A stretch of DNA of 64,000 bases from DASZUK01 sp963844575 (lineage in GTDB: Bacteria; Actinomycetota; Acidimicrobiia; Acidimicrobiales; RAAP-2), in the NCBI GenBank assembly GCA_963844575.1, contig CAWJOU010000005.1, forward strand, positions 1,240,001 to 1,304,000, read 5' to 3'. The notes beneath the pieces were generated by a model. It saw nothing but the letters and a program-made list of their open reading frames with translations, ran no database searches and was not told the DNA's origin. Both the position numbers and the translations under genes were made by a program. Positions 24,567-31,368 of this stretch are shown here, in pieces (position 1 is the stretch's first letter; each line of letters begins with the position of its first letter).

Positions 24567-25678
24567 TGGTGCTCGGCGGACGCGACCGGCGCGCCGGCCT
24601 GCCGGTCGCGGACGACCTCGAGTGGTTCCGAGAACTTCGTCGCCCCGAACCGACCCCAGTAGCGGGCGGTGGCCCGGACGAGGTCCTCGGCGAGGTACTG
24701 CCGGACTTCGGTCTGGCTGGTGTAGGCGCCGATGACACCGATCTTCCCGTCGACGTGGTCGTCGACGCTGACGAAGCGGACCGGCCGGAACTCGACGGTG
24801 GCCGACGGGCTCTCGTAGCAGTAGACGTTCGGCACCCGACGGGCGGCGACCATCGTGGCGCGGTGGACGTTGCGGTGGTCCTGGTGCAAATCGGCCAGGG
24901 TGTGGGTGTAGACGACGGTCGGCCGGACCTCGTTGATGACGCCTTCGAGCAGCCCGACCGTCGGATCACCCTCGGGGATCCGGGTGTCCTCGAGATCCTC
25001 GAGGAACAGTCGGGCGCCGAGCATCTCGGCCGCTCGAGCGGCCTCGTCGGCCCGGCGGATGGCCGCACCGCCGCGGGCGCCGTGGCTCATCGTCACGATG
25101 GCGACGTCGTCGCCGGTCACGCGGTGGTTCAACAGGATGGCGCCGACGCCGATCTCGACGTCGTCGGGGTGGGCGCCGATCGCTAGCACGCGTTCGGCGC
25201 CGCGGTCCCGGGTGCGCTGCCGCTCGACGAGCCGCTCGACCTGGGTGACGAGCGTCGTCGGCGAGATCGGCTTCGGAAGGAAGTCGTCGACCTCGATCCG
25301 CAGCGCCCGGACGGCCACGTCGACGCTGGCGTCGGCCGTCATCAGCGCGATGGCCATCTGTGGGCGGCGGCGCCGGGCGTCGGCGACGAGCTCGAAGCCG
25401 GACCGGTCCGGGAGCCCGATGTCGGCCAGCAGCACCTCCCACGGCTCGTCGTCGAGCACCGCGAGCGCCTGCTGCGCGTCGGCGACACCGGTGACCGTGA
25501 AGCCGCCTCGACGCAGCGCGGTGGTGACGAACTGCAAGGTCGCCCGGTCGTCCTCGACGACAAGCACCCGGCCCTTGGACGACGACGACGTCGTCGGTCT
25601 GGTGGAAGGTGAGCCGTCCGGCGGTTTCCCGTCGCCGTCAGGGTCCGGGCCGCTCGGCGGCTCGGCACTATCGTTCAT
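24563..25678 (-). CDS. Response-regulator receiver fused to a PIG-L (LmbE) deacetylase
   Basis: This 371-aa protein has a disordered N-terminus, then a receiver domain (about residues 37-155). The receiver's acidic pair is in VLVVEDDRATLQ, the phospho-Asp in VLLADIGLPDRSGFELV, Thr in LMTADAS and Lys in DFLPKPISP. A PIG-L domain follows from about residue 168, with Zn site AIGAHPDDVEIGVGAILLNH and the H-x-x-H of TLADLHQDHRNVHRATMV. PIG-L enzymes deacetylate N-acetyl sugars such as GlcNAc conjugates. All key residues are present in both domains, so this looks like a phosphorylation-controlled deacetylase. It leads the operon with ATP-grasp, GT2 and a small membrane protein, and diverges from a hybrid kinase. 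A tandem repeat spans its start. Confidence 0.88.
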   Translation of the reverse strand: MNDSAEPPSGPDPDGDGKPPDGSPSTRPTTSSSSKGRVLVVEDDRATLQFVTTALRRGGFTVTGVADAQQALAVLDDEPWEVLLADIGLPDRSGFELVADARRRRPQMAIALMTADASVDVAVRALRIEVDDFLPKPISPTTLVTQVERLVERQRTRDRGAERVLAIGAHPDDVEIGVGAILLNHRVTGDDVAIVTMSHGARGGAAIRRADEAARAAEMLGARLFLEDLEDTRIPEGDPTVGLLEGVINEVRPTVVYTHTLADLHQDHRNVHRATMVAARRVPNVYCYESPSATVEFRPVRFVSVDDHVDGKIGVIGAYTSQTEVRQYLAEDLVRATARYWGRFGATKFSEPLEVVRDRQAGAPVASAEHQ

Positions 25679-25726
25679 GCGTCACGGCGTTCATTCATGC
25701 GTCACGGCGTTCACTGCGTCACGACC
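25673..25726. repeat. Three tandem repeats spanning the start codon of the receiver-PIG-L gene
   Basis: Plus-strand units GTTCATGCGTCACGGC (25673-25688), a 20-base copy with an extra TCAT (25689-25708), and a diverged third copy (25709-25726). On the minus strand each of the first two units supplies an ATGAACG, so there are alternative starts. The array lies in the divergent promoter region between the deacetylase gene and the hybrid kinase gene. Confidence 0.75.
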
Positions 25727-25821
25727 TCCCAAAAGGCTGCCTTCTTGACCACGCCAAAGACCAGCGGATCGTTCGCAGTCAGAGAGTACCGAATCCGGTC
25801 CGGCCGATCGACGCCATCCTG

Positions 25822-27789
25822 ATGCGATCCCCCTGGCAGCGGACGGCCCGGCGGTGGTCCGACGCCCGTCTGCTGACCAAGTCGCTGTTGATCGTCGGTG
25901 TGCCGGTGCTCGCCCTGATCGTGACCGTCGCCATCTCGCTCGGGTTGCAGGGCCGCGAGAGCAGCTACCGGACGACGGCCATCGCGATCAACGCCGACCT
26001 CAACTCCTCGCAACGGGCGGTCCAGTCGTTCTACGAGGCCGACTCGTTCGTCCGCGGTTCGGTCGCCACCGGCGACCAGTCGTCGTTCCGTTCGTTCGAT
26101 ACCGTCGTGCCGACGCTCGTCCGGTGGCTCGGGGCGCTCCGTACCGAGCCGAACGTGAACGAAGGTTGGGCAGTCACGGCCGTCATGACCGATGGTCACC
26201 ACGAGATCGCCGTCCTCGACGAGATCCGGCGGGACTCGGCGACGGCCGGACCGGCTGGGGACGGCGAAGCGACCAGCGTGCTCGTTGCCCGGGACGACGT
26301 GTCGATGGGCCGCCTGCAGCGCGACCTCCAGAGCCTGATCGCCGAGCAGAGCGCGGCGTCGCTGCGCCAGCGATCGAGGATCATCAACGCCCAGGATCTG
26401 TCGGAGTGGTTCTTGATCGCCGGTCTCGTCGTCGGCGTGCTCGGTGGTCTGCTCGGCACCGTGCTGCTGTCGACGAGCATCGTCCGCCGGGTGAAGCTGG
26501 TCGGGGTCAACGCCCAACGGTTCCTCGTGAGCCAGCCGCTCGAGGAGATACCGGACTCCGAGGACGAGATCGGACAGCTTTCCGATGTCATCATCACCGC
26601 TGGCTCGCTGCTGGCCGAGCGCAACCGGGAGATCGCCGCGGCCCGCGACGACGCGCTGGCCGCCAATCAGGCCAAGGATGAGTTCCTCTCGAGGATGAGC
26701 CACGAGCTGCGGACGCCCCTGACCGCCATCCTCGGCTTCGGCCAGCTATTGCAGCTCGAACAGCTGGGTGACGAGGACCGCGAGAGCGTCGATCACATCG
26801 TGCGGGCCGGCGAGCATCTGCTCAGCCTGATCAACGAGGTGCTCGATATCGCCCAAGTGACCCAGGGACGGCTCGACCTCCTCTTCGAGACGGTCGACGT
26901 GGACGCGGTGGTGCGTGAGGCCGTCGCCCTCATGGGGCCGGCGGCGGCCGAGCGGGGCGTCACGATCGACGTCGTCCGGCCCGCGCCCGGCCTGGCCGCC
27001 CTCGCCGATCGGCAGCGGCTGCACCAGATCCTCCTCAACCTGTTGTCCAACGCCATCAAGTACAACCGGCCGACAGGTTCGGTCACCGTGGCGATCCAGC
27101 CGGAGCACGACGGCGACGGGATCGACGTCGCGGTCGTCGACACCGGTCCGGGCATCGAAGAGTCACAGCTCGAAAGGGTGTTCGTCCCGTTCGACCGCCT
27201 CTCGGCCGCCCACAGCACGATCGAGGGCACCGGCGTCGGGTTGCCGCTGGCCCGGGCTCTGTCCGAAGCGATGGGCGGCACGCTGACTTTCCGGAGCGAG
27301 GTCGGCGTCGGATCGACCTTCACCATCCAACTGGTCCGGGACGTCAAGGGCTCGACGGCTGGTGAGCCGGGCGGTCGCCCGATGGTCGGCTATCTGGACG
27401 GTCACGGGCCGCGCCACGGCCGTACGGTGCTCTATGCCGAGAACGACCTGGCGAACCTCGGGATCCTCCAGCGCGTGCTCCGCCACCGGCCGGAGCTCCT
27501 GCAGGTGGCCGTCCAGGGCCAGAGCTGCCTCAACCTGGCCCGCCAGCTCGATCCGGCCCTCATCCTCGTCGAACTGCACCTGCCCGACATCCGCGGCGAA
27601 GAGGTGCTCCACCGGCTGAAGGCCGACCCGCTGACCGCCGGCATCCCGGTCGCCGTCTTCGGCGCCGACGTCGGGCCCGGTCGGACCGACCAGCTCGTGC
27701 AAGCCGGCGCGCTCACGTTCCTGCCCGCGCCGCTCGATGTCCGTCGCCTCATCGCGCTTCTCGACCAGGTCGGCGACGCGACCACCTGA
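25822..27789 (+). CDS. Membrane hybrid histidine kinase with degenerate C-terminal receiver
   Basis: This 655-aa protein has two transmembrane segments (residues 20-42 and about 196-218) enclosing a 150-residue sensor domain, then a HAMP-like linker. The kinase core is intact: MSHELRTPLTAILGFGQLL, LLNLLSNAIKYN, G1 VVDTGPGIEESQ, G2 IEGTGVGLPLA. The C-terminal receiver-like domain keeps the fold (VLYAENDLANLGILQRVLRH) but has Glu where the phospho-Asp belongs (LILVELHLPDIRGEE). The conserved Lys is missing (FLPAPLD instead of x-x-x-KP). It cannot be phosphorylated normally and may mimic the phosphorylated state. The ATG at 25822 is chosen just before the basic, membrane-preceding N-terminus. 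It diverges from the receiver-PIG-L gene. Confidence 0.87.
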   Translation: MRSPWQRTARRWSDARLLTKSLLIVGVPVLALIVTVAISLGLQGRESSYRTTAIAINADLNSSQRAVQSFYEADSFVRGSVATGDQSSFRSFDTVVPTLVRWLGALRTEPNVNEGWAVTAVMTDGHHEIAVLDEIRRDSATAGPAGDGEATSVLVARDDVSMGRLQRDLQSLIAEQSAASLRQRSRIINAQDLSEWFLIAGLVVGVLGGLLGTVLLSTSIVRRVKLVGVNAQRFLVSQPLEEIPDSEDEIGQLSDVIITAGSLLAERNREIAAARDDALAANQAKDEFLSRMSHELRTPLTAILGFGQLLQLEQLGDEDRESVDHIVRAGEHLLSLINEVLDIAQVTQGRLDLLFETVDVDAVVREAVALMGPAAAERGVTIDVVRPAPGLAALADRQRLHQILLNLLSNAIKYNRPTGSVTVAIQPEHDGDGIDVAVVDTGPGIEESQLERVFVPFDRLSAAHSTIEGTGVGLPLARALSEAMGGTLTFRSEVGVGSTFTIQLVRDVKGSTAGEPGGRPMVGYLDGHGPRHGRTVLYAENDLANLGILQRVLRHRPELLQVAVQGQSCLNLARQLDPALILVELHLPDIRGEEVLHRLKADPLTAGIPVAVFGADVGPGRTDQLVQAGALTFLPAPLDVRRLIALLDQVGDATT

Positions 27790-27793
27790 CGGC

Positions 27794-27876
27794 CACTGGG
27801 AGCGCTGGTCGCCGGGAGCGCTGGCCACCGGGACATCGCTGGGCTACCGGGAGCGCTGTCCACCGAGAGCGCGGGC
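27794..27876 (+). repeat. Degenerate 16-bp tandem repeats just after the hybrid kinase gene
   Basis: About five diverged copies of a unit close to CCACCGGGAGCGCTGG start five bases after the stop codon. Copies vary by 1-3 bases and one has an insertion. It belongs to the same class of post-stop repeats as the clearer arrays at 31250 and 56169, although the stop itself is not in the unit. Confidence 0.7.
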
Positions 27877-28007
27877 CGCTCTGGCGTGACCTCGCCGGAG
27901 GTATTTGGGAACGATCGTTGAATCTGGCCATTTCTTGACCGGTTTTGGGGCGCACGATGGGGCCGACGACGAACGTACGGCTGGGGAATTGCCCGGTCGC
28001 AGAGACG

Positions 28008-28023
28008 GCCGGGGCAACCCGGC
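28008..28023 (+). other. GNRA-tetraloop hairpin in the leader of the DinB gene
   Basis: GCCGGG and CCCGGC form a perfect 6-bp stem closed by GCAA, a GNRA loop. It lies 20 bases before the start of the DinB-like gene and just ahead of its SD (GGAGGTG). A second stem can form with the preceding GCCCGG. It may be a structured leader; no known riboswitch class fits. Confidence 0.35.
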
Positions 28024-28042
28024 AGAAAGCCGGAGGTGCCCG

Positions 28043-28630
28043 ATGCCCGGTCTCATCCCCCCTGTCGACGGCGAACGAGATGGCTTGCTCGCCGCGCTGG
28101 CCCAACAGCGCTACATCCTGCGGATCGCCACCTACGGGCTCTCCGACGACCAGGCCCGGGCGGTGCCGTCGGCCAGCGTCCTCAGCGTCGGCGGGCTGGT
28201 CAAGCACGCCGCGGCGACCGAGCGAGGCTGGATCGACATCGCCCTCGAACGGCCGCACGCCGGTTCGATGGGCGACTACGAGGCCAACTTCGCGCTCCAG
28301 CCCGGCGAGACGCTGGAAGAGGTGCTCGCCGGCTACGACCGCGTGGCCCGGGACACCGAGGCGGTGCTCGACGGCATCGCCGACCTCGGCCAGCCGGTTC
28401 CGGTGCCGCCGGGGGTGCCGTGGTTCCCCGACGACGTCGACGCCTGGTCGGTGCGCTGGGTGCTGCTCCACCTCATCACCGAGACGGCCCGCCACGCCGG
28501 CCACGCCGACATCGTCCGGGAGTCCATCGACGGTGCGACCGCCTACCCGCTCATGGCCGCGGTCGAGGGTTGGCCAGTGACGCCGTGGATGCAGCCGTGG
28601 ACGCCGGACGGGGCGTCGGCGCTGGCCTAA
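28043..28630 (+). CDS. DinB-family (DUF664) four-helix protein, putative thiol transferase
   Basis: This 195-aa protein has the DinB/MST fold. A first metal-site His is in VGGLVKHAAATERGWID near residue 54, and a second pair is in WVLLHLITETARHAGHADIV near residue 148. The H-x-x-x-H-x-x-H style ending is typical of DUF664 proteins. These often act as mycothiol- or bacillithiol-dependent S-transferases, or are uncharacterised metal-binding proteins. The ATG at 28043 has GGAGGTG at a suitable distance; the N-terminus PGLIPPVDGERDGLLAALA fits relatives. It is convergent with the cyclic-nucleotide-binding gene (stops 3 bases apart). Confidence 0.82.
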   Translation: MPGLIPPVDGERDGLLAALAQQRYILRIATYGLSDDQARAVPSASVLSVGGLVKHAAATERGWIDIALERPHAGSMGDYEANFALQPGETLEEVLAGYDRVARDTEAVLDGIADLGQPVPVPPGVPWFPDDVDAWSVRWVLLHLITETARHAGHADIVRESIDGATAYPLMAAVEGWPVTPWMQPWTPDGASALA

Positions 28631-28633
28631 CCG

Positions 28634-29077
28634 TCAGCCGGCTTCGAGAAGCTGACTGTCGTTCACGACTGCCCGCTCCCGAGCCGCCGCGGCGATCCGT
28701 CGGGCAACGGACGGCGACGCGTCCACCAGCGCCCAGAACTCCGGCCCGCTGCTGACCAGCGCGGTGACCTCGGACACCGACGTCACAGTGGCCGAGCGGG
28801 GGCGCCCGGAGAGCAGGCCCATCTCGCCGACGAACGCGCCGACGCCGAGCTCGGCGACGGGAACGGTAGCCCGGTCGACCTGCCGGGTCACCCGGGCCGT
28901 CCCGCCGGTGATGAGGACGAACTCGTTGGCCGACCCGCCCTCTCGCATGATCGGGGTGCCCGGGCGGATGTGCACCGGCGTCATCAGCGCGGCCAGCCGT
29001 CGCCGCTCGGACCGGCTGCACTCGGCGAAGAGATCGACGTCGTTGAACTTGTCTGAGGTCGAAGCCGTTCTGAACAT
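28634..29077 (-). CDS. Stand-alone cyclic-nucleotide-binding domain protein
   Basis: This 147-aa protein consists of a single cNMP-binding beta-roll. VHIRPGTPIMREGGSANEFV is the first strands. The phosphate-binding cassette region is GAFVGEMGLLSGRPRSATVT, with the E and R-S-A residues that hold cyclic nucleotide. A C-terminal helix (ARRIAAAARERAV) ends it. It has no DNA-binding or kinase domain, so it probably acts by protein contact. The start at ATG 29077 has GAGGGG upstream. Neighbours do not reveal a partner. Confidence 0.82.
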   Translation of the reverse strand: MFRTASTSDKFNDVDLFAECSRSERRRLAALMTPVHIRPGTPIMREGGSANEFVLITGGTARVTRQVDRATVPVAELGVGAFVGEMGLLSGRPRSATVTSVSEVTALVSSGPEFWALVDASPSVARRIAAAARERAVVNDSQLLEAG

Positions 29078-29203
29078 GGGTACCCCTCGTGGGTTCTCTT
29101 ACTTCTCTTTGGTTCCGCCACCATCGTCGCGAAGGTCAACCCATCTGTCAAGGAAATGAGTGGGATCTACTCCATCGTCAAAGAAGATCGAAATTCCTGG
29201 GCG

Positions 29204-29830
29204 TCAGGCGTGAGGCGTCAAGCCCCGGGCGACTGCGTCGAGCGCGTCCGGCGTCGGAGAGGTCCCTCGGTCCCTCGGTCCCCCGGGCCGGCCCGGTCCG
29301 TCGGGCCCGACGACCGTCTCCACCGTCGCGGCGTCGGTGGCCGGATGGCCCGCCTGGAGGTCGCCGGCCGCCCGGCGGTCGAGCTGCCCTTGGCGGGGTC
29401 CGGCCCCGCCGTCCTCGACGGTCACGAGGAACGCTTCGTGGTCGCCGGCAGTGGTGTGCCAGAGGATTTGGCCCTCGATCCAGGCCGAGCAGTCGGCGAG
29501 GATCGGTGCACCGGTGGCGCCGCGCCGCCAGTGGACGTGGTCGAACTTGTCCACGGCGTCGCCACTCTGTTCCCCGAAGAGGGATGCGAGGTCGTGCTGG
29601 TCGGTGCCGACCAGGTGGATGGCCAGCCCGGTGGCCCGTTCGGCGACGCGGAAGGTGTGGTTCTGCTTCGAGATGCAGACGATGAAGCGGGACGGGCGGA
29701 TGCTCGACTGCGTGACGAACCCGGCCAAGCAGCCGCTGATCTCCGTCGCGTCGGCCGCGGTGACGACGTAGAGCGGGTAGTCGACGCGGTCGACGAGCGC
29801 ATCGAGGTCGGTGGCCGGATCACTACCCAT
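29204..29830 (-). CDS. Flavin-reductase-like FMN-binding protein
   Basis: This 208-aa protein starts at ATG 29830. The split-barrel flavin reductase domain is seen as VDYPLYVVTAADATEISGCL, AGFVTQSSIRPSRFIVCISK, FRVAERATGLAIHLV and DKFDHVHWRRGATGAPILAD. Its residues 50-130 match the family's FMN phosphate and isoalloxazine contacts. The C-terminal 50 residues are a Gly/Pro/Asp-rich tail (TVVGPDGPGRPGGPRDRG) and are probably disordered. It may supply reduced flavin or bind FMN/F420. It stands alone. Confidence 0.8.
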   Translation of the reverse strand: MGSDPATDLDALVDRVDYPLYVVTAADATEISGCLAGFVTQSSIRPSRFIVCISKQNHTFRVAERATGLAIHLVGTDQHDLASLFGEQSGDAVDKFDHVHWRRGATGAPILADCSAWIEGQILWHTTAGDHEAFLVTVEDGGAGPRQGQLDRRAAGDLQAGHPATDAATVETVVGPDGPGRPGGPRDRGTSPTPDALDAVARGLTPHA

Positions 29831-29944
29831 CGCCGTCGTTCTACCCCGAGGGGTGGCCGCCCATTCGACCGTGCCGTGCCGCCGTTCGGCCGTATTCAGC
29901 CATAGGACGACGGTCGATCGCGAGCGATTGCCGCTGAACGGGTG

Positions 29945-29950
29945 TAGAGT
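29945..29950 (+). promoter_or_regulatory. Putative -10 box for a leaderless small gene
   Basis: TAGAGT ends 6 bases before the ATG at 29957. That spacing would place the transcription start on or next to the start codon, the usual geometry of actinobacterial leaderless mRNAs. No clear -35 box was seen. Confidence 0.35.
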
Positions 29951-29956
29951 GTGCGG

Positions 29957-30127
29957 ATGCGACGGACGGACCGAGCCCAGCATGAGGCGAGCACCGTTGT
30001 CGCATCCTTGGCCGCGGTAGGTGCGGTCTGTCGGTCGGCCCAGCCGTGGCTGCCGATGGCGCTCGATGCCGATGGCGGATCGACGCTGGTGTCGGCAGCC
30101 GTGAAGGGGGCCTCCTCGATGGTGTGA
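29957..30127 (+). CDS. Possible leaderless 56-residue protein of unknown function
   Basis: An open frame starts at ATG 29957, 7 bases after a TAGAGT box, and stops at TGA 30125-30127. The product has a polar start (MRRTDRAQHEASTV), a hydrophobic middle (VASLAAVGAV), a single Cys (VCRSAQPW) and an Ala/Val/Ser-rich end. No SD is present. The 3' end runs into two overlapping hairpins, the second an intrinsic terminator, which would end a short dedicated transcript. The first 9 codons also lie in a 9-bp inverted repeat (29955-29963 with 29999-30007). It may be a small regulatory or membrane-active peptide, or the region may be a structured RNA and the frame fortuitous. Confidence 0.4.
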   Translation: MRRTDRAQHEASTVVASLAAVGAVCRSAQPWLPMALDADGGSTLVSAAVKGASSMV

Positions 30128-30188
30128 ACTGGACTTCCAGAAGTCCGGAACCGTCGAGGAGCCGCTCCCACCAGGGGGCGGCTCTTTT
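30112..30188 (+). terminator. Overlapping hairpins: intrinsic terminator with competing upstream stem
   Basis: CTCCTCGA (30112-30119) pairs with TCGAGGAG (30154-30161). Inside it, GGACTT-CCAG-AAGTCC (30131-30146) forms a perfect small hairpin. GAGCCGCTCCC (30159-30169) pairs, with one G-U, with GGGGCGGCTC, which ends at 30184 and is followed by TTTT (30185-30188). The first stem and the terminator share bases 30159-30161, so full versions of both cannot form together, as in attenuators. Confidence 0.65.
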
Positions 30189-30376
30189 GCGTTCCCCGTG
30201 GTGACCGCGGCCGCCGCTCGGCACGGTCGTCGACCGATCGGTCCGGAGACCGTGGCCAAGCGGACCGGATGGCCGCGTCGACACGGTAGCGACGTCGATC
30301 GGCCGGGCAAATACCCGCAGATCCGTGGATAACTGAGTTTGAAATAGTGATCGTATGGTGACGAAGGAGAAGAGCA

Positions 30377-30514
30377 ATGGAACGACAACTTGACGACGAG
30401 CCGGAGCGGTTCGACGACGACTACGGCTACTGGCCGCCCGACGACACCTTCGTCGCGGTCGGCGACCGCCATGACCGCGGGGTCGAGTCCCTGTGCGTCG
30501 GCGAGGCGGCCTGA
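30377..30514 (+). CDS. Small acidic protein, 45 residues, unknown function
   Basis: The gene has an ATG at 30377 with AAGGAGAA at the right distance. The product is strongly acidic (MERQLDDEPERFDDDYGYWP), then PDDTFVAVGDRHDRGVES and a short end with one Cys. Codon third positions are GC-rich as in neighbouring genes. The good SD and aromatic-acidic composition suggest a real micro-protein. No family was recognised. It lies between the attenuator-like region and the RHH-like gene, which starts 116 bases downstream. The 3' flank contains degenerate GGCTCC-rich repeats. Confidence 0.5.
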   Translation: MERQLDDEPERFDDDYGYWPPDDTFVAVGDRHDRGVESLCVGEAA

Positions 30515-30616
30515 GCGCGGCCGGGCGTCGGGCTCCGTGCTCCAGCCACCCGGCTCCGGCCGCCCGGCTCCGTGGGCCCAGCTCCAGCCCCGGGTTCCCT
30601 CCGGAACGTCAGTGTG

Positions 30617-30632
30617 TAATAATGTAATTATG
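30617..30632 (+). promoter_or_regulatory. Direct repeat/-10 region at the start of the RHH-like gene
   Basis: TAATAATG (30617-30624) and TAATTATG (30625-30632) are adjacent direct repeats in an otherwise GC-rich region; the second includes the candidate start codon ATG 30630. Such paired 8-bp sites are typical targets of ribbon-helix-helix dimers, and the first copy may double as the -10 box. Autoregulation by the downstream product is inferred. Confidence 0.45.
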
Positions 30633-31256
30633 AAATACGGACAGATGGCAGACGAAGAGATGGGTCGGCGGCCCGGTGGTCGCCGGGGCCGGGGCCGTCC
30701 TCGGCAGGGCACGGAGCAGCGGACGACGACGGAGCAACGGCAGCGGATCCGGGCGTGGTTCGCCGGCCGGCTGCCCGAGGAGTGGGGCGTCGGCCCGGCC
30801 GACGTCGCGGTCGATGACGATGAGGTCCTCGTGACGGTGACGCTCGCGCCGGTCGCGTTGCCCGACGACGCCACCGCGGCTGAACAGGAGACCGCGGCGG
30901 GCGCCCGGGTGGCCGGTTTCCGGGAGGAGACGCGGGAGCGGCGTATGCAGGTCGCGGCAGAAGCCCAGGCCCAACTCGACCGGGTGGTGAGCTGGGGGGC
31001 GTCGTGCGGGTCGACGACGTACCTGTTCACGACGGCCAGTGTGCCGGTGATGACGCGCTTGCGGATCGGCGAGCGTCAGGTGCTCGATACGCTCATCGAC
31101 GCTGGCATCGCCCGTAGCCGGAGCGAGGCGCTGGCCTGGTGCGTCCGGTTGGTGGCGACGAACGAGGACCAATGGATCAGCGACCTCCGGTCGGCCTTCG
31201 AGCACGTCGAGGAGGTTCGGTCCCGGGGCCCCGCGTCCCGGTCGACCGACTCGTAA
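30630..31256 (+). CDS. Conserved actinobacterial-type protein with a CopG/RHH-like C-terminus
   Basis: This protein is 208 aa from ATG 30630, or 203 aa from ATG 30645; neither has a strong SD, so a leaderless mRNA is likely. An Arg/Gly-rich, probably disordered N-terminus is followed by a conserved small domain (RIRAWFAGRLPEEWGVGPAD then VAVDDDEVLVTVTLA). An Ala/Glu-rich helix (RRMQVAAEAQAQLDRVVSW) comes next. The C-terminus resembles ribbon-helix-helix DNA-binding proteins (VPVMTRLRIGERQVLDTLID then AGIARSRSEALAWCVRLV). I recall proteins of this layout in Actinobacteria but no assigned function. A DNA-binding regulator is likely. A 14-bp tandem array starts in its last codons and contains the TAA stop. 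Confidence 0.65.
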   Translation: MKYGQMADEEMGRRPGGRRGRGRPRQGTEQRTTTEQRQRIRAWFAGRLPEEWGVGPADVAVDDDEVLVTVTLAPVALPDDATAAEQETAAGARVAGFREETRERRMQVAAEAQAQLDRVVSWGASCGSTTYLFTTASVPVMTRLRIGERQVLDTLIDAGIARSRSEALAWCVRLVATNEDQWISDLRSAFEHVEEVRSRGPASRSTDS

Positions 31257-31305
31257 GAGCGGCCTCGTAAGAGCGGCCTCGTAACGGCGGCCTCGTAAGC
31301 GCAGC
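31250..31305 (+). repeat. Four 14-bp tandem repeats containing the RHH-like gene's stop codon
   Basis: Four copies of CTCGTAAGAGCGGC: copies 1 and 2 identical, copies 3 and 4 with 1-3 changes. Each carries TCG-TAA. The gene's own TAA (31254-31256) is in the first copy; the later TAAs fall in the other two frames and then again in the first. Seen directly. Confidence 0.92.
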
Positions 31306-31368
31306 CCGATCGGTCGACGAGCGAGCCGGTCGAGCGATCGGCACAGGTCGGCACGTAGGGTGCGGGCC

